16,173 nucleotides of DNA from the NCBI GenBank assembly GCA_038223055.1, contig JBBRHF010000090.1, forward strand, positions 1 to 16,173, given 5' to 3'. Position 1 is the stretch's first letter, and each line of letters starts with the position of its first letter. The notes beneath the pieces were generated by a model. The model did not search any database and had not been told where the DNA came from. It saw only the letters and a program-made list of their open reading frames with translations. This stretch comes from JBBRHF01 sp038223055. GTDB lineage: Bacteria; Actinomycetota; Actinomycetes; JACCUZ01. A program made the translations under genes and the position numbers. Below are positions 6,074-13,326 of the stretch, in pieces.

Positions 6074-6430
6074 GTGCGGGCCAAGGACGCGCTGGGGCTG
6101 TACGGCGAGAGGGTGGCGGTCGCGCACCTGCTGGATGCCGGCCTGTCCATTCTGGAGCGCAACTGGCGCTGCGAGCTAGGTGAGATCGACATCGTCGCCC
6201 GGGACGGTGACGCTCTCGTGATCTGTGAGGTCAAGACGAGGTCGTCGACGGCGTTCGGCGACCCGCTGGAGGGGGTCACCGCCCGCAAGGCGGCGCGGTT
6301 GCGACGGCTTGGCGCCCGGTGGCTGGCCGAGCGCGACGTCCACCCGACGGAGGTCCGCATCGACCTCGTCGGCGTGCTGCGGTCCGAGCGCGGTGCGGCG
6401 CGTGTCGAGCACGTGCGCGGGGTGGTGTGA
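6074..6430 (+). CDS. yraN: YraN family nuclease-like protein (UPF0102)
   Basis: A 118-residue protein of the YraN/UPF0102 family, which has a Holliday-junction-resolvase/restriction-like fold and no well-defined role. Motifs are GLYGERVAVAHLLDAG, NWRCELGEIDIVARDG and VICEVKTRSS. The E-x-D...E-x-K arrangement matches a PD-(D/E)XK nuclease centre. I choose GTG 6074 (protein MRAKDALGLYGE) because GGAGG at 6061-6065 is 8 bp upstream and family members start at this point. ATG 6029 would add 15 residues. It is immediately followed by comM with no gap, and the yraN-comM-dprA order is conserved across Actinobacteria. Confidence 0.92.
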   Translation: MRAKDALGLYGERVAVAHLLDAGLSILERNWRCELGEIDIVARDGDALVICEVKTRSSTAFGDPLEGVTARKAARLRRLGARWLAERDVHPTEVRIDLVGVLRSERGAARVEHVRGVV

Positions 6431-7981
6431 GTGCCGCTCGCGCGCACCCGGTGCGTGGCCCTGACCGGCGTCGAGGGTCATCTGGTCGAGGTCGAGGCGG
6501 ACCTCGGCTTCGGGATGCCCTCGTTCGCTCTTGTCGGGCTGCCCGACGCCTCCCTGGCCGAGTCACGCGACCGGGTCAGGGCCGCCGTGGTTAACAGCGG
6601 CCAGCCCTGGCCGTCCGGTCGCCGCATCACCATCAACCTCTCTCCGGCCAGCCTGCCCAAGCGAGGCTCGAGCTTTGACCTGGCAATTGCGGCGGCTGTG
6701 CTGGCCGCCGCGGAGCGCGTGCCGGTCAACGTGTTCGACACGGCGCTGCTCCTCGGCGAGCTCGGGCTCGATGGGCGTGTCCGGTCGGTGCGCGGGGTGC
6801 TTCCGGCAGTCGCCGCGGCGGTCGCCGCGGGGATCCACAGCGTGATCGTCCCCTTCGCCAACGCCGAGGAGGCGGCTCTCGTGCCCGGCGTCCGGGTCAC
6901 TGGCGTGCATTCGCTGGGCGAGCTGGTCGCGCTCGCGCGCGGCGAGGACCCGCCGCCCCCGGCGTGGGCGGACGATCCGGTGCCGGCCGGCGAGCAGCCG
7001 GGCTGCCGGGCACGCCTGGACCTGGCGGACGTGCTGGGCCAGTCCGGTGCCCGCTACGTTCTCGAGGTGGCCGCAGCCGGTGGCCACCACCTGTTGATGC
7101 TGGGACCTCCGGGCGCGGGCAAGACGATGCTGGCCGAGCGGTTGCCGGGGCTGCTGCCGCCCCTGGATTTGGCCGCCGCACTGGAGGTGACCGCAGTGCA
7201 CTCGGTGGCCGGCATGCTGCCGGCCGGCACGCCGCTGGTGACCGAGGCACCGTTTCAGTCGCCGCACCACACCGCGTCCGTCGTCTCGATCGTGGGCGGT
7301 GGATCCTCGCACGTGCGTCCCGGCGCTGCCTCGCTTGCACACCGCGGCGTGCTGTTCCTCGATGAGGCGCCCGAGTTCCCGCCCGGGGCGCTGGACGCCC
7401 TCCGCCAGCCGCTGGAGTCCGGTGTTATCACCGTGTCCCGGCTCGCGGCGCAGGTGCGGTTCCCGGCTCGTTTCCAACTGGTCCTTGCCGCCAACCCGTG
7501 TCCCTGCGGCATGGCAGTCGGTGCTGCGGCCGACTGCTCCTGCTCGCCGACTGCCAAGCGGCGCTACCTCCGTCGCCTGTCGGGTCCGCTGCTGGATCGG
7601 GTCGACCTCCAGATCCACCTGCTCGCCGCCACCCGTGCCCAGCTGCTCGCCGACAGCTACGGCACCGAGGACACCGAGACGGTCGCGGCCCGCGTGTTGG
7701 TTGCCCGCGAGCGGATGAGGGCCCGGCTCGAAGGAACGCCGTGGCGGGTCAACGCCGACGTGCCCGGGCACGCGCTCCGCCGCGACTGGCCCCTTCCATG
7801 GGCGGTGGTGGCAGAGGCCGAGCGCCAACTCGACTTGGGGTCGCTGACGGCGCGCGGCGTCGACAGGGTGCTGCGGGTCTCGTGGACCCTGGCCGACCTC
7901 GCGGGCCGTGACCGTCCCACCGCCAGCGACGTCCAGGTCGCGCTGACCTATCGCGGGATCGAGGCGAGAGGCGCAGCATGA
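6431..7981 (+). CDS. comM: ComM/YifB AAA+ ATPase (Mg-chelatase-like)
   Basis: The 516-residue protein belongs to the YifB/ComM family. In Vibrio, ComM is a hexameric helicase promoting branch migration during natural transformation. An N-terminal Lon-protease-like domain of the ChlI type covers about residues 20-170 (GLPDASLAESRDRV at 36-49). The AAA+ core follows, with Walker A GPPGAGKT at 225-232 and Walker B LFLDEA at 308-313. A cysteine group NPCPCG...CSCSP lies at about 355-373 and a C-terminal Mg-chelatase subdomain ends the protein. GTG 6431 directly abuts the yraN stop. The end overlaps dprA by ATGA. The length is normal for the family. A role in transformation here is inferred from homologues. 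Confidence 0.95.
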   Translation: MPLARTRCVALTGVEGHLVEVEADLGFGMPSFALVGLPDASLAESRDRVRAAVVNSGQPWPSGRRITINLSPASLPKRGSSFDLAIAAAVLAAAERVPVNVFDTALLLGELGLDGRVRSVRGVLPAVAAAVAAGIHSVIVPFANAEEAALVPGVRVTGVHSLGELVALARGEDPPPPAWADDPVPAGEQPGCRARLDLADVLGQSGARYVLEVAAAGGHHLLMLGPPGAGKTMLAERLPGLLPPLDLAAALEVTAVHSVAGMLPAGTPLVTEAPFQSPHHTASVVSIVGGGSSHVRPGAASLAHRGVLFLDEAPEFPPGALDALRQPLESGVITVSRLAAQVRFPARFQLVLAANPCPCGMAVGAAADCSCSPTAKRRYLRRLSGPLLDRVDLQIHLLAATRAQLLADSYGTEDTETVAARVLVARERMRARLEGTPWRVNADVPGHALRRDWPLPWAVVAEAERQLDLGSLTARGVDRVLRVSWTLADLAGRDRPTASDVQVALTYRGIEARGAA

Positions 7982-9087
7982 GCGACGAGACGGCCCGCGC
8001 GGCGCTGTGCCGGTTGGCAGAGCCGGGGGACGAGGAGATGGGCCACTGGGTCGGCCGGCTGGGTGCCGCGGCCACCCTGGCCAAGGTGGTCGACGGCTCC
8101 CTCGACTCGGCTCGGCTGCCGCACTACCAGGCCCGCCTGGGCGGACCCTCGGCCGAGGACGACCTGCGTCTGGCGGCGCGGCTGGGCGCCCGGCTGGTGG
8201 TTCCCGGATCGCCGGAGTGGCCCACCTGTCTGGACGATCTCGGCGACGCCCGACCGCTGGCCGTGTGGGCGCGCGGCGCGGGGGACCTCGCCCGGCTGGC
8301 CCGCCTCGCGGTGTCCGTGGTCGGCGCGCGGGCCTGCACGGCCTACGGCGAGCACGTCGCCAGCGGTCTCGGCGCTGGCCTGGCGGACCGGGGCTGGACT
8401 GTCGTCTCGGGCGCGGCCTACGGCATTGACGCGGCGGCACACCGCGGCGCGCTCGCCGTCGACGGACCCACCGTGGCCGTGCTCGCATGCGGCGTCGACG
8501 TCGCCTACCCCGCGGGCCACGAGACGCTGCTCGCCCGGATCGCCGACCAGGGGCTGGTGTTGTCGGAGCTCTCGCCCGGGACACGACCGACCAAGGTCCG
8601 GTTCCTGACCCGCAACCGGGTGATCGCCGCTCTGGGACGCGGCACCGTCATCGTGGAAGCCGCGCTGCGCAGCGGGGCGGCGAGCACCGCCGGGCACGCC
8701 GCGGGGTTGCTGCGGGAGGTCATGGTGGTGCCCGGCCCCGTCACGTCGGCGATGTCGGCCGGATGCCACGAGCTCGTGCGCGTCAAGAACGCCAGCCTGG
8801 TCACCCAGACCGCCGACGTCCTGGACCTCGTCGGTGAACTTGGCGCCGATGCCGCGCCGGGCCGCCGGGGTGAGGAGCAGCCGCACGACGGGCTCGACGA
8901 GCTGCACCTGCGCGTGCTCGAGGCGCTTCCCGTCACCCGGGGAGTCGGCCCGGCCAGCGTCGCCCGGGTCGCCGGCGTGGACATCCACTCCGTGATTCGG
9001 TGCCTGAGCATGCTTGCGGGCAGAGGCCTCGCGCAGACGGTCGAGGGGGGATGGCGCAAGACGCGCCCGGTCCGGGCCCGTTCCTGA
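7978..9087 (+). CDS. dprA: DNA-processing protein DprA
   Basis: DprA binds incoming single-stranded DNA and loads RecA during transformation. It is also widespread in species not known to be competent. The Rossmann-like core has SVVGARACTAYG (residues 113-124), VVSGAAYGIDAAAHRGAL (142-159), GVDVAYPAGH (172-181), RFLTRNRVIA (208-217) and VPGPVTSAMSAGCHELV (251-267). A SAM-like N-terminal domain covers about residues 1-60. A C-terminal winged helix of DprA type covers about 305-360. At 369 residues it is a normal full-length form. ATG 7978 overlaps the comM stop by 4 bp, so the two are translationally coupled. Confidence 0.95.
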   Translation: MSDETARAALCRLAEPGDEEMGHWVGRLGAAATLAKVVDGSLDSARLPHYQARLGGPSAEDDLRLAARLGARLVVPGSPEWPTCLDDLGDARPLAVWARGAGDLARLARLAVSVVGARACTAYGEHVASGLGAGLADRGWTVVSGAAYGIDAAAHRGALAVDGPTVAVLACGVDVAYPAGHETLLARIADQGLVLSELSPGTRPTKVRFLTRNRVIAALGRGTVIVEAALRSGAASTAGHAAGLLREVMVVPGPVTSAMSAGCHELVRVKNASLVTQTADVLDLVGELGADAAPGRRGEEQPHDGLDELHLRVLEALPVTRGVGPASVARVAGVDIHSVIRCLSMLAGRGLAQTVEGGWRKTRPVRARS

Positions 9088-9162
9088 TCGCTTGCGGGCT
9101 TGCCACTGACCGGAGGTGCGGCGGTCCTTGCTTTGGTGCCCTCCGGCGCCCACGGTGGGGGC

Positions 9163-10128
9163 GTGACCTTCCCGGCCGAGTCGCTGCCAACCAAGCTGGC
9201 GGGTGCCCTCGCCGACTACGAGCGTCACCTGCGCTCGGTCAGAGGGTTGTCCGAACATTCCGTCCGCGCATACGTCGGTGATCTCGCCAGCCTGTTCGAC
9301 CATGCAGGGCGGATGGGCCGGGTCGACGTGGCCGCCATCGATCTGCCCGTCCTGCGCAGCTGGTTGGCCCGGCTGACGTCGACGGGGCAGGCCCGGGCGA
9401 CCGTCGCCCGCCGGGCCACGGCCGCACGCGGTTTCACCGCATGGGCGTGTCGCACCGGCCTCGTCTCGGTGGACCACGGAGGCCTGCTCGCCACGCCCAA
9501 GACGGCCAGGCCGCTGCCCGACGTACTGAGCCAGGACGAGGCGAGCGCGCTGCTCGATGTCGCGACCGCCGGTGTTGCAGCCGACGGCGTCGAGCGCCCC
9601 ACGGGTCTGCGCGACCTCGCCCTAATCGAGGTCCTCTATGCCACGGGCATCCGGGTCAGCGAGCTGTGCGGCCTCGACATCGACGACATCGACTGGGAGC
9701 GTCGCCTCGTCCGGGTGCTCGGAAAGGGGGCCAAGGAGCGCATGGTTCCGATCGGCAGCCCGGCCTTGCGGGCGGTGGACGCCTGGCTCGACCGGGGCCG
9801 CCCCGTGCACGCCGCAGCGGCCGACGGCTCTGCTGACAGCGGCAGCGCTGGATCCGCGGTGTTCCTCGGTCTCCGCGGTGCCCGGATGGACCCGCGGTCG
9901 GTGCGCCGCGTCGTACACCGGATAATGGGGCAGGTGCCCGGAGCACCCGATCTGGGGCCGCACGGGCTGCGGCACTCCATGGCAACGCACCTGCTGGAAG
10001 GTGGGGCTGACCTGCGAAGCGTTCAGGAAGCGCTCGGTCACGCTACGCTCGCCACGACGCAGATATACACGCATGTGTCCGTCGACCGACTGAAGGCAAC
10101 CTATGACCAAGCCCACCCCCGAGCCTGA
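9163..10128 (+). CDS. xerC: Tyrosine recombinase XerC
   Basis: XerC with XerD resolves chromosome dimers at dif. The N-terminal SAM-like DNA-binding domain (ALADYERHLRSVRGLSEHSVRAY) precedes the catalytic domain. Its residues are R164 in TGIRVSELCGL, the lysine in LGKGAKERMVPIG (about 187-199), H267 and R270 in HGLRH, H293 in LGHATLATTQ, and nucleophile Y302 in IYTHV. I place the start at GTG 9163, giving 321 residues. TTG 9100 would add 21 residues unlike the family. The ribosome-binding site is weak (GGTGGGGG). A Ser/Ala/Gly-rich loop at about 217-232 is longer than usual. The end overlaps the sigma factor gene by 26 bp. dprA is 75 bp upstream. Confidence 0.95.
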   Translation: MTFPAESLPTKLAGALADYERHLRSVRGLSEHSVRAYVGDLASLFDHAGRMGRVDVAAIDLPVLRSWLARLTSTGQARATVARRATAARGFTAWACRTGLVSVDHGGLLATPKTARPLPDVLSQDEASALLDVATAGVAADGVERPTGLRDLALIEVLYATGIRVSELCGLDIDDIDWERRLVRVLGKGAKERMVPIGSPALRAVDAWLDRGRPVHAAAADGSADSGSAGSAVFLGLRGARMDPRSVRRVVHRIMGQVPGAPDLGPHGLRHSMATHLLEGGADLRSVQEALGHATLATTQIYTHVSVDRLKATYDQAHPRA

Positions 10129-10969
10129 CGGCGACAAAGCCGCCGAGGCGAAGAGGGTTGTGCCGGTCGTGACGCGTCTGGTCGTCGCCCCCGACAGTGC
10201 CGACGAGAAGTCGACCGCGGAAGCGGCGTTGCGCGACCTGTGGGTGGCCTACAAAGCCTCCGAGTCGGTCAGCCTTCGCGATCGGCTGATCCTGCACTAC
10301 TCCCCGCTGGTCAAGTACGTTGCGGGCCGAGTCGGTGTGGGGTTGCCACCTAACGTCGAGCAGGCCGACCTCGTCTCCTACGGCATCTTCGGGCTGATCG
10401 ACGCCATCAACAAGTTCGACCTCGAGCGCGCGATCAAGTTCGAGACCTACGCCATCAGCCGCATCCGTGGCGCCATCATCGACGAACTGCGGGCCATCGA
10501 CTGGATCCCGCGCTCGGTGCGCTCCAAGGCCAGGGAGGTCGAGCGGGCCTATGCCAGCCTCGAAAGCAAGCTGCACCGCACGCCCAGCGAGGCGGAGGTC
10601 GCGGCCGAGATGGAGATCGGCGTTGGAGATCTTCATCGCATCTTCAACCAAGTGTCCTTCGTCAACGTCGTCGCGCTGGACGAGCTGCTCAGCGTTGGGG
10701 GGGAGAAGGGCGACAAGCTCAGCCTGGTCGACACCCTCGAGGACACCAAGGCCGAGGACCCGGTGCTTTCCTTCGAGTCCGACGAGACCAAGTTTCTGCT
10801 CGCCAAGGCGATCAACACCCTGCCCGAGCGCGAGAAGATCGTCGTCACCCTCTACTACTACGAAGGGCTGACCCTCGCCGAGATCGGCCAGGTGCTCGGT
10901 GTCACTGAGAGCCGCATCTGCCAGATGCACACGAAGGCCGTTCTCCAGCTGCGCGGAAAGCTCGGGTAG
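10103..10969 (+). CDS. whiG: FliA/WhiG-type RNA polymerase sigma factor
   Basis: A 288-residue sigma-70 family group 3 factor. Region 2 covers about residues 62-135 (LILHYSPLVKYVAGRVGVGL, EQADLVSYGIFGLIDAI, FETYAISRIRGAIIDELR), region 3 about 138-195, and region 4 with its helix-turn-helix about 232-285 (LTLAEIGQVLGVTESRICQM). Similarity to Streptomyces WhiG, which starts sporulation in aerial hyphae, is strong. In motile actinomycetes the same family controls flagellar genes. The first ~40 residues are variable and uninformative. ATG 10103 has GAAGG 6 bp upstream and lies inside xerC, so the two are probably co-transcribed. Whether it serves sporulation or motility cannot be told from this window. 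Confidence 0.93.
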   Translation: MTKPTPEPDGDKAAEAKRVVPVVTRLVVAPDSADEKSTAEAALRDLWVAYKASESVSLRDRLILHYSPLVKYVAGRVGVGLPPNVEQADLVSYGIFGLIDAINKFDLERAIKFETYAISRIRGAIIDELRAIDWIPRSVRSKAREVERAYASLESKLHRTPSEAEVAAEMEIGVGDLHRIFNQVSFVNVVALDELLSVGGEKGDKLSLVDTLEDTKAEDPVLSFESDETKFLLAKAINTLPEREKIVVTLYYYEGLTLAEIGQVLGVTESRICQMHTKAVLQLRGKLG

Positions 10970-11083
10970 CTGGCTCTGGCCTAGTGGGCCCCAGCTCAGG
11001 CCTGGCCCGGTTTCGCGCGGCGCCGAGGTGCCCACCGATCAGCTGGTGTCGGCACGAGCCAGCATCGAGGCTGCGGCCGCACC
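10970..11083 (+). terminator. Stem-loops after whiG, possible non-canonical termination region
   Basis: Two inverted repeats follow the whiG stop. GGCCT/AGGCC (10978-10982 with 10998-11002) encloses a GC-rich loop. GTGCCCACC pairs with GGTG-TC-GGCAC (11028-11055) as a 9-bp stem with a 2-base bulge. Neither is followed by a T-run, so termination is only a possibility. Their position between whiG and a gene with its own promoter fits a transcript end. Confidence 0.35.
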
Positions 11084-11141
11084 CCTACGCTGTGTGGCCA
11101 TGGTCCTCACAGCGCCTACGCTGTGTGGCCATGGTCCTCAC
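11084..11141 (+). repeat. 27-bp perfect tandem duplication of promoter and start codon
   Basis: Copies at 11084-11110 and 11115-11141 are identical over 27 bp and separated by AGCG, a 31-bp period. Each copy contains a TACGCT box and an ATG 8 bp further on. Because 31 is not a multiple of three, the first ATG (11100) is out of frame with the enzyme gene and the second (11131) is in frame. Confidence 0.93.
11117..11130 (+). promoter_or_regulatory. Candidate leaderless promoter of the aminotransferase gene
   Basis: TACGCT at 11117-11122 lies 8 bp before ATG 11131, so the transcript would start at the initiation codon. No Shine-Dalgarno sequence precedes the ATG, consistent with leaderless translation. 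The identical upstream copy has its box at 11086-11091. Confidence 0.5.
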
Positions 11142-12318
11142 GACGCCCTACAGCCAGAGCAACGAGTTCTGGGGCCCCGACTGGCCGGAGGTGCGGGCGC
11201 TGTGGCCACTGGAGCCGACGGTGGCCCACATCAACCACGGATCGTTCGGCGCGGTGCCCACCCTGGTGCTCGAGGAGCAGCAGTCCTGGCGCGACCGGAT
11301 GGAGTCCAACCCGGTGCGCTTCTTCACTCGCGAACTCCGCGAGGCCCTTGAGCACGCCCGCGAGGAGGTGGCCCACTTCCTCGGAACCGAGAGTGAGTCG
11401 CTGGCGTTCGTACGAAACGCGACGTCTGGGGTAAGCACCGTCCTGGCCGGCTTTCCCCTATCGCCAGGTGACCAGGTCTTGATCACCAACCACGCCTACG
11501 GCGCTGTGCGCTACGCCGCGCAACGGTGGTGCGCGGCGGCTGGCGGCGAGCTTGTCGCCGTCGAGGTCCCGCTCGACGCCGCCGCCGACTCCGTCGTGGA
11601 GACGATCATGGGCGCTGTCACGCATCGAACCCGAATCGCCCTCCTCGACCAGATCACCTCACCGACCGCGCGGCGAATGCCGCTGGTCCGCCTCGTCCCG
11701 GCCCTGCAGGATCGGGGGGTCGCCGTCCTGGTGGACGGGGCGCACGCGCCCGGCATGCTGGCGGTCGAGCTCGACCGGCTCGGCGCCGACTTCTGGACGG
11801 GCAACCTGCACAAATGGGCTTGCGCTCCGCGCGGCAGCGCCGTGCTGCACGTGGCCCCGCAGTGGCGCCCACGAGTGCGAACGCTGGTCGCCAGCTGGGG
11901 TGAGCCTGCGGGCTTCCCGGAGGCCTTCAACGACACGGGGACCGAGGATCTCACGTCGTGGCTGGCGGCCCCCCGCGCCCTGAGGCTGCTTGACGGGCTC
12001 GGTTTCGACCGGCTGCGCCGGCACAATGTCGAGCTGGCCGTCGCCGGACAGCTCGAGGTGGCCGGCGCTCTGGGTCTGGCGACCGCGGACCTCCCGAGGG
12101 ACTCGGCCGTGAGCATGCAGCTCGTGCCGCTCCCGGCAGGCCTCGCGTCCACCATCTCGGACGCGGCCGCCCTGCAGGCCCGGATCGGAACGACCGTCGC
12201 CGTGGAGGTCGCCGTCACCACCTGGTCCGGCCAGGGCTTCATCCGGGTCTCCGCCCACGCCTACAACTGCCCGTCGGACTATCGCCGGCTGGCCGAGGCG
12301 CTGCCGGCCCTGCTGTGA
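11131..12318 (+). CDS. Class V PLP-dependent aminotransferase, isopenicillin N epimerase-like
   Basis: The 395-residue protein has the aminotransferase class V fold. HINHGSFGAVP at residues 33-43 is typical of the CefD/isopenicillin N epimerase-like branch, which also includes EgtE-like C-S lyases. The PLP-binding aspartate and histidine are in VLVDGAHAPG (D202, H205). The Schiff-base lysine is K228 in FWTGNLHKWACAPRG. No beta-lactam or ergothioneine genes are nearby, so the substrate is unknown. ATG 11131 is preferred because the sequence before it does not resemble the family. The promoter/start region is tandemly duplicated. The 3' end overlaps the reverse-strand M23 gene by 40 bp. It is not part of the conserved gene order I know here and may be an accessory insertion. 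Confidence 0.88.
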   Translation: MVLTTPYSQSNEFWGPDWPEVRALWPLEPTVAHINHGSFGAVPTLVLEEQQSWRDRMESNPVRFFTRELREALEHAREEVAHFLGTESESLAFVRNATSGVSTVLAGFPLSPGDQVLITNHAYGAVRYAAQRWCAAAGGELVAVEVPLDAAADSVVETIMGAVTHRTRIALLDQITSPTARRMPLVRLVPALQDRGVAVLVDGAHAPGMLAVELDRLGADFWTGNLHKWACAPRGSAVLHVAPQWRPRVRTLVASWGEPAGFPEAFNDTGTEDLTSWLAAPRALRLLDGLGFDRLRRHNVELAVAGQLEVAGALGLATADLPRDSAVSMQLVPLPAGLASTISDAAALQARIGTTVAVEVAVTTWSGQGFIRVSAHAYNCPSDYRRLAEALPALL

Positions 12319-13127
12319 CCGGTCTCCCGCCCCCGGGCACCGACCAGCAACATCAGGACCAGCAACACCGCGACCAGCAACATCAGCCGCGTGGCGCTGG
12401 ACGTTGAGGCGACCAATGACCAGCGCGGCCGGTCGGCGGGGCGCGCGAGCGCTGGCGGTCTGGTCTGCGCGCCGGGGGCTCGGGTCGACGCGGTCCCGGC
12501 GACGGCGGCGACGCTCGCTCCGACCGGGCGGGAGGGGGGACCGGCTGCTGCGCCCGCGCGGGTCGGGGAGCCGCCCGCTGCGCCCGCGCGGGTCGGGGAG
12601 CCGACCGCCGCCCACACCGGCAGCAGCCGAGGTGGGCCGGACCGGCCCAGCAGGGCCAGCGGGTCGAGATAGACCTCGCCCCGCAGGCGACCCCAGTGCA
12701 GGCAGACCCGGGGCAGGCAGTGGCCGCCGCCCGGACTGAGGTTGCCGATCAGCTGGCCGGCCGCGACGGCCGCCCCGACGGGAACAACGGCACCCACCGG
12801 CTCGTAGGTGGTGCGGGTGCCGTCGGGATGCCCGACGACGACCACGCCACGGCCGGCGACCGTCGCGGCGAAGCGCACCACCCCGGCGCCGGCGGCATAC
12901 ACGCCGGCGTTCTCGGCTGACACGAGGTCGACGCCTCGATGTCCGGGTGACCACGCCTGCACCGGCGGTGCGAAGCGCCGCGCGATCTCCGGAGCCGGCC
13001 CGGCCGACCCGGACGTGGGCCACACCCACGCGGTGGAAACGCCGGCCCAGGCGGGTCCGCACGGGAGGAGGCAGAGCAGAGCCGTGCCGAGAGCCAGCAG
13101 GGTTGGTCGGGATCGCGCGACACTCAT
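12279..13127 (-). CDS. Secreted LytM/M23-family peptidase-like protein with C-terminal membrane segment
   Basis: The 282-residue protein has a signal peptide (residues 1-28, ending AWA) and an M23/LytM domain at about 45-155. It then has a Pro/Ala/Arg-rich linker with two SPTRAGAA repeats, a membrane helix at about 248-263, and a basic tail. Zn-ligand motif HRGVD (H63, D67) is present, and the final LHWG supplies H144. The usual first His of HxH is Cys142, and the YxHL catalytic-His position reads YEPV. Enzyme activity is therefore doubtful. Actinobacterial homologues with a CLHWG motif sit before rpsB (Rv2891 position). The start is ATG at 13127-13125. The gene runs against rpsB and overlaps the neighbouring aminotransferase gene tail to tail by 40 bp. 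Confidence 0.88.
   Translation of the reverse strand: MSVARSRPTLLALGTALLCLLPCGPAWAGVSTAWVWPTSGSAGPAPEIARRFAPPVQAWSPGHRGVDLVSAENAGVYAAGAGVVRFAATVAGRGVVVVGHPDGTRTTYEPVGAVVPVGAAVAAGQLIGNLSPGGGHCLPRVCLHWGRLRGEVYLDPLALLGRSGPPRLLPVWAAVGSPTRAGAAGGSPTRAGAAAGPPSRPVGASVAAVAGTASTRAPGAQTRPPALARPADRPRWSLVASTSSATRLMLLVAVLLVLMLLVGARGRETGHSRAGSASASRR
12547..12603 (-). repeat. 30-bp tandem repeat in the M23 protein linker
   Basis: Two copies of 27 identical bases (12547-12573 and 12577-12603) recur with a 30-bp period, encoding the two SPTRAGAA units of the linker. A second direct repeat of 16 bp (12341-12356 and 12371-12386) encodes part of the Leu/Val-rich membrane helix. Confidence 0.85.
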
Positions 13128-13140
13128 GGCGTCCACGCTG
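13128..13140 (-). promoter_or_regulatory. Candidate leaderless promoter of the M23 gene
   Basis: Read on the reverse strand, CAGCGT (13140-13135) lies 7 bp before the ATG at 13127. The box fits NANNNT only, weaker than the TACGCT boxes elsewhere in the window. No Shine-Dalgarno sequence is evident before the ATG. Confidence 0.35.
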
Positions 13141-13179
13141 CCAGGCGGCGCCCCGCCGGACGGACCGGCGCGGCACAAC

Positions 13180-13215
13180 TGTGGACGACCACCGACCCGG
13201 CCAACCTGTGGACGG
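13180..13215 (-). promoter_or_regulatory. Pair of DnaA-box-like sites upstream of the M23 gene
   Basis: On the reverse strand, CCGTCCACA (13215-13207) and TCGTCCACA (13188-13180) are direct repeats with cores 27 bp apart. Both fit the same nonamer pattern as the pair before yraN. They lie about 50-90 bp upstream of the M23 start, and about 80-110 bp before the proposed rpsB -35 element, so either gene could be affected. Confidence 0.45.
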
Positions 13216-13290
13216 GTGCCCGTCGACCGTGTCGACGCGCCGCTCAATGGTGCCCCGCCGACGCTCGCCGTCTCGCTGCGCCGGGATGAT

Positions 13291-13320
13291 TTCAGCGAGG
13301 TCGAGCCGCCGTCGTACACT
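13291..13320 (+). promoter_or_regulatory. Candidate rpsB promoter
   Basis: TTCAGC (13291-13296) and TACACT (13315-13320) are separated by 18 bp, a reasonable fit to a housekeeping sigma-70 promoter. Transcription would start near 13327, giving a leader of about 205 nt before rpsB. Confidence 0.5.
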
Positions 13321-13326
13321 CTGACC

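Noticed and set aside
6834..6840. A single TCCACAG inside comM
   Set aside because: Its flanking bases (GGA before the core) do not fit the nonamer pattern, it is unpaired, and it lies in coding sequence.
6563..8584. A 673-codon reverse-strand open frame opposite comM and dprA
   Set aside because: It is Arg/Pro-rich without any recognisable domain and is antisense to genes with complete conserved motifs.
7948..9477. A 509-codon reverse-strand open frame opposite dprA and the start of xerC
   Set aside because: It is a shadow of high-GC codon bias; no start context or domain supports it.
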